Shown: in pieces, positions 62,562 to 64,000 of the stretch
How the letters are laid out: every line of letters begins with the position of its first letter
Position numbering within the stretch: position 1 is the stretch's first letter
NCBI RefSeq assembly: GCF_900115135.1
Contig: NZ_FOVK01000003.1
Coordinates: 1-64,000 of the forward strand
DNA: 64,000 nucleotides
Reading direction: 5' to 3'
Source of the DNA: Proteiniclasticum ruminis
Lineage (GTDB): Bacteria; Bacillota; Clostridia; Clostridiales; Clostridiaceae
Made by a program: the position numbers and the translations under genes
The notes under the pieces: model-generated
Seen by the model: the letters and a program-made list of their open reading frames with translations, nothing else
What the model was told of the DNA's origin: nothing
Database searches by the model: none

Positions 62562-64000
62562 ATGAAATGGAGTCTGAAAGAACTGTATGAGAGCTTTGAA
62601 TCCCCTGAATTTTTAAGGGATTCAAAAAGGATCCTCACCCTCATTGAAGAAGTGAATGCCTACGCAGAGAAAGAGTTTCAAGAGGTGGAGAGGGCCAAGG
62701 AGAAACTTGAGACCTACCTTCAGTATGAGATGGAGATGTCAAATCTCGTGTCAAGGGTCATGGGATTTGCAAACCTCACCATGTCAACGGACGCGAGAAA
62801 TGAAGCAGCCAGAGAACATTTTTCAAGAATTGCCATGAAGCTTTCTGCCATTACGAAGGCAGAAGTTCTCTTTAAGAGGTTCGTGCAAAAACTTGAGAAT
62901 CTGGAAGAAATTGTCAGTGAAAGCGCCTTCTTGACGGAGCACAGATTTATTTTAGAAGAAGCGAAAAAGGAAGGGCAGTATCTCTTAAGTGATGCGGAAG
63001 AAATGCTCCTTGCGAAGATGTCCAATACTGGCTCCAAAGCCTGGACCAATCTGCAGAACATCCTTACTTCGACACTTCTGGTGGAGATGGAAAAGGAAGG
63101 AGAGAACGTGTCACTGCCCCTTCCTGCTGTAAGAAACCTTGCTTATGACAAGGATCCTGCCGTGAGAAAAGCTGCCTATGAGGCAGAACTTGCTGCCTAC
63201 AAAAAAGTGGAGGAGTCCTCTGCCGCAGCCCTGAACGGCATCAAAGGAGAAGTGCTCACGGTGTCAGAGCTGCGAGGCTTTGAGACACCCCTTCATGAAA
63301 CTCTTTTCCAGTCCCGTATGGAGAAGGAAACTCTGGACGCCATGTTTGACGCCATAAGAGAGGCTCTGCCAAGCTTCAGAAAATATCTTAAGAGAAAAGC
63401 AGCGCTTCTTGGACATCAGAAGGGACTGCCCTTCTACGACCTTTTTGCTCCCATGGGTGAAAGCCAGATGCAGTTCACTTATGAGGAAGCCATGGACTAC
63501 ATCGTGAAAAATTTCAGCACCTTCAGCCCGAAACTCGGACAGTATGCTAAGGAAGCCTATGAGAAGAACTGGCTGGATGTGGAGCCTCGGGAAGGAAAAA
63601 GAGGCGGCGCCTTCTGCTCCAATCTTCATGTCATCGGAGAATCAAGAATTCTCTCAAACTTTGACGGAAGCTTCAGCAACATGACGACCCTTGCCCATGA
63701 ACTGGGCCATGGCTATCATGGGTTTAATCTGAAAGAGGAAACCATCTTAAACAGCAGCTATCCTATGCCCATTGCAGAGACTGCGTCCATCTTCTGTGAG
63801 ACCATCGTGGTTCAGGCAGCGCTGAAGGAAATGAGTGATGCGGAGGCTGTGACCATTCTGGAGCAGAGCATCTCTGATGCCACCCAGGTCATCGTGGACA
63901 TCTATTCCAGATACCTCTTTGAAACCAAGCTTTTTGAAACAAGAAAAGACCATCCTCTTTCCGTGAAAGAGCTCAACGCCTTTATGCTGGAAGCCCAGAA
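62562..64000 (+). CDS. pepF: M3-family oligoendopeptidase (PepF-like), 3' end outside window
   Basis: The frame opens at ATG 62562 with AAGGTGG upstream and is still open at base 64000, giving 479 residues of about 590 expected. The zinc site HELGH is at residues 379-383 (TLAHELGHGYHG), with the third ligand Glu in ETASIFCET about 25 residues later. The N-terminal helical domain and PepF/M3 landmarks such as YPMPIAETASIF are present. It cleaves short oligopeptides in the cytoplasm. It is a single-gene unit after the transporter terminator. Confidence 0.93.
   Translation, partial: MKWSLKELYESFESPEFLRDSKRILTLIEEVNAYAEKEFQEVERAKEKLETYLQYEMEMSNLVSRVMGFANLTMSTDARNEAAREHFSRIAMKLSAITKAEVLFKRFVQKLENLEEIVSESAFLTEHRFILEEAKKEGQYLLSDAEEMLLAKMSNTGSKAWTNLQNILTSTLLVEMEKEGENVSLPLPAVRNLAYDKDPAVRKAAYEAELAAYKKVEESSAAALNGIKGEVLTVSELRGFETPLHETLFQSRMEKETLDAMFDAIREALPSFRKYLKRKAALLGHQKGLPFYDLFAPMGESQMQFTYEEAMDYIVKNFSTFSPKLGQYAKEAYEKNWLDVEPREGKRGGAFCSNLHVIGESRILSNFDGSFSNMTTLAHELGHGYHGFNLKEETILNSSYPMPIAETASIFCETIVVQAALKEMSDAEAVTILEQSISDATQVIVDIYSRYLFETKLFETRKDHPLSVKELNAFMLEAQ

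Noticed and set aside
1-64000. CRISPR array, tRNA or rRNA genes
   Set aside because: No regularly spaced repeats, cloverleaf sequences or rRNA segments were noticed in either strand.

Overview
The window looks like the chromosome of an anaerobic, low-to-mid GC Firmicute, most likely a member of Clostridia. This is inferred from strong AGGAGG-type ribosome binding sites, a tyrosyl T-box leader, methylglyoxal synthase beside PTS-type dihydroxyacetone kinase subunits, a cobalamin-dependent enzyme, many intrinsic terminators and the overall gene mix. Genus cannot be fixed from the sequence alone.

Bases 1-18,400 are accessory DNA, visibly more A/T-rich than the rest. The left edge holds the tail of a transposition ATPase gene and the probable right end of its element. 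A co-directional block follows: a BRCT-containing protein (783-2330), a SNF2/RapA-like helicase, a giant sacsin-type GHKL ATPase with a degenerate HNH zinc finger, a radical SAM/SPASM enzyme with unusual cysteine spacing, a small protein with an N-terminal RTDFVTNSSS motif, a shorter paralogue of the first protein, McrB with an EVE-like insertion, McrC, and two DUF4230 proteins. I read this as a defence island combining an McrBC module with a helicase/GHKL/radical-SAM module that I cannot match to a named system. It abuts the 3' end of an rlmH-like gene (18420-18818, minus), whose last codons nearly match the SCC attachment site of staphylococci. The rlmH-like product has lost its SAM-binding glycine motif.

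Bases 19-31 kb hold a beta-propeller lipoprotein with a two-component system, a MerR/zinc-ribbon/methyltransferase-like regulator, a secreted FMN/FAD reductase lipoprotein, a MarR regulator with an aromatic-acid-exporter-type membrane protein, an IS3-family element inserted in the loop of that operon's terminator, two divergent Xre-type regulators sharing palindromic operators, and 6-phosphogluconate dehydrogenase.

Bases 31-50 kb are mainly metabolic: purine permease, a 6-phosphogluconolactonase-like protein, polysaccharide deacetylase, a DEAD-box helicase behind a leader terminator, dhaKL, RidA, an EamA transporter, a 2-hydroxyacid dehydrogenase, a TtcA-like PP-loop protein, an arsenate-reductase-like protein, an aldo/keto reductase, mgsA, and a tight two-gene operon of an opine-dehydrogenase-like protein with a cobalamin-binding enzyme of unknown reaction.

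Bases 50-64 kb hold an HPr-kinase/PEPCK-like P-loop protein, a YdhF-like reductase, murI, tyrS with a T-box leader and a short unidentified structured RNA upstream, a cyclophilin, DUF3783 and helix-turn-helix proteins, a cluster of five DnaA-box matches, a four-gene OsmU/OpuC-type compatible-solute ABC transporter, and an M3 oligoendopeptidase cut by the window end.
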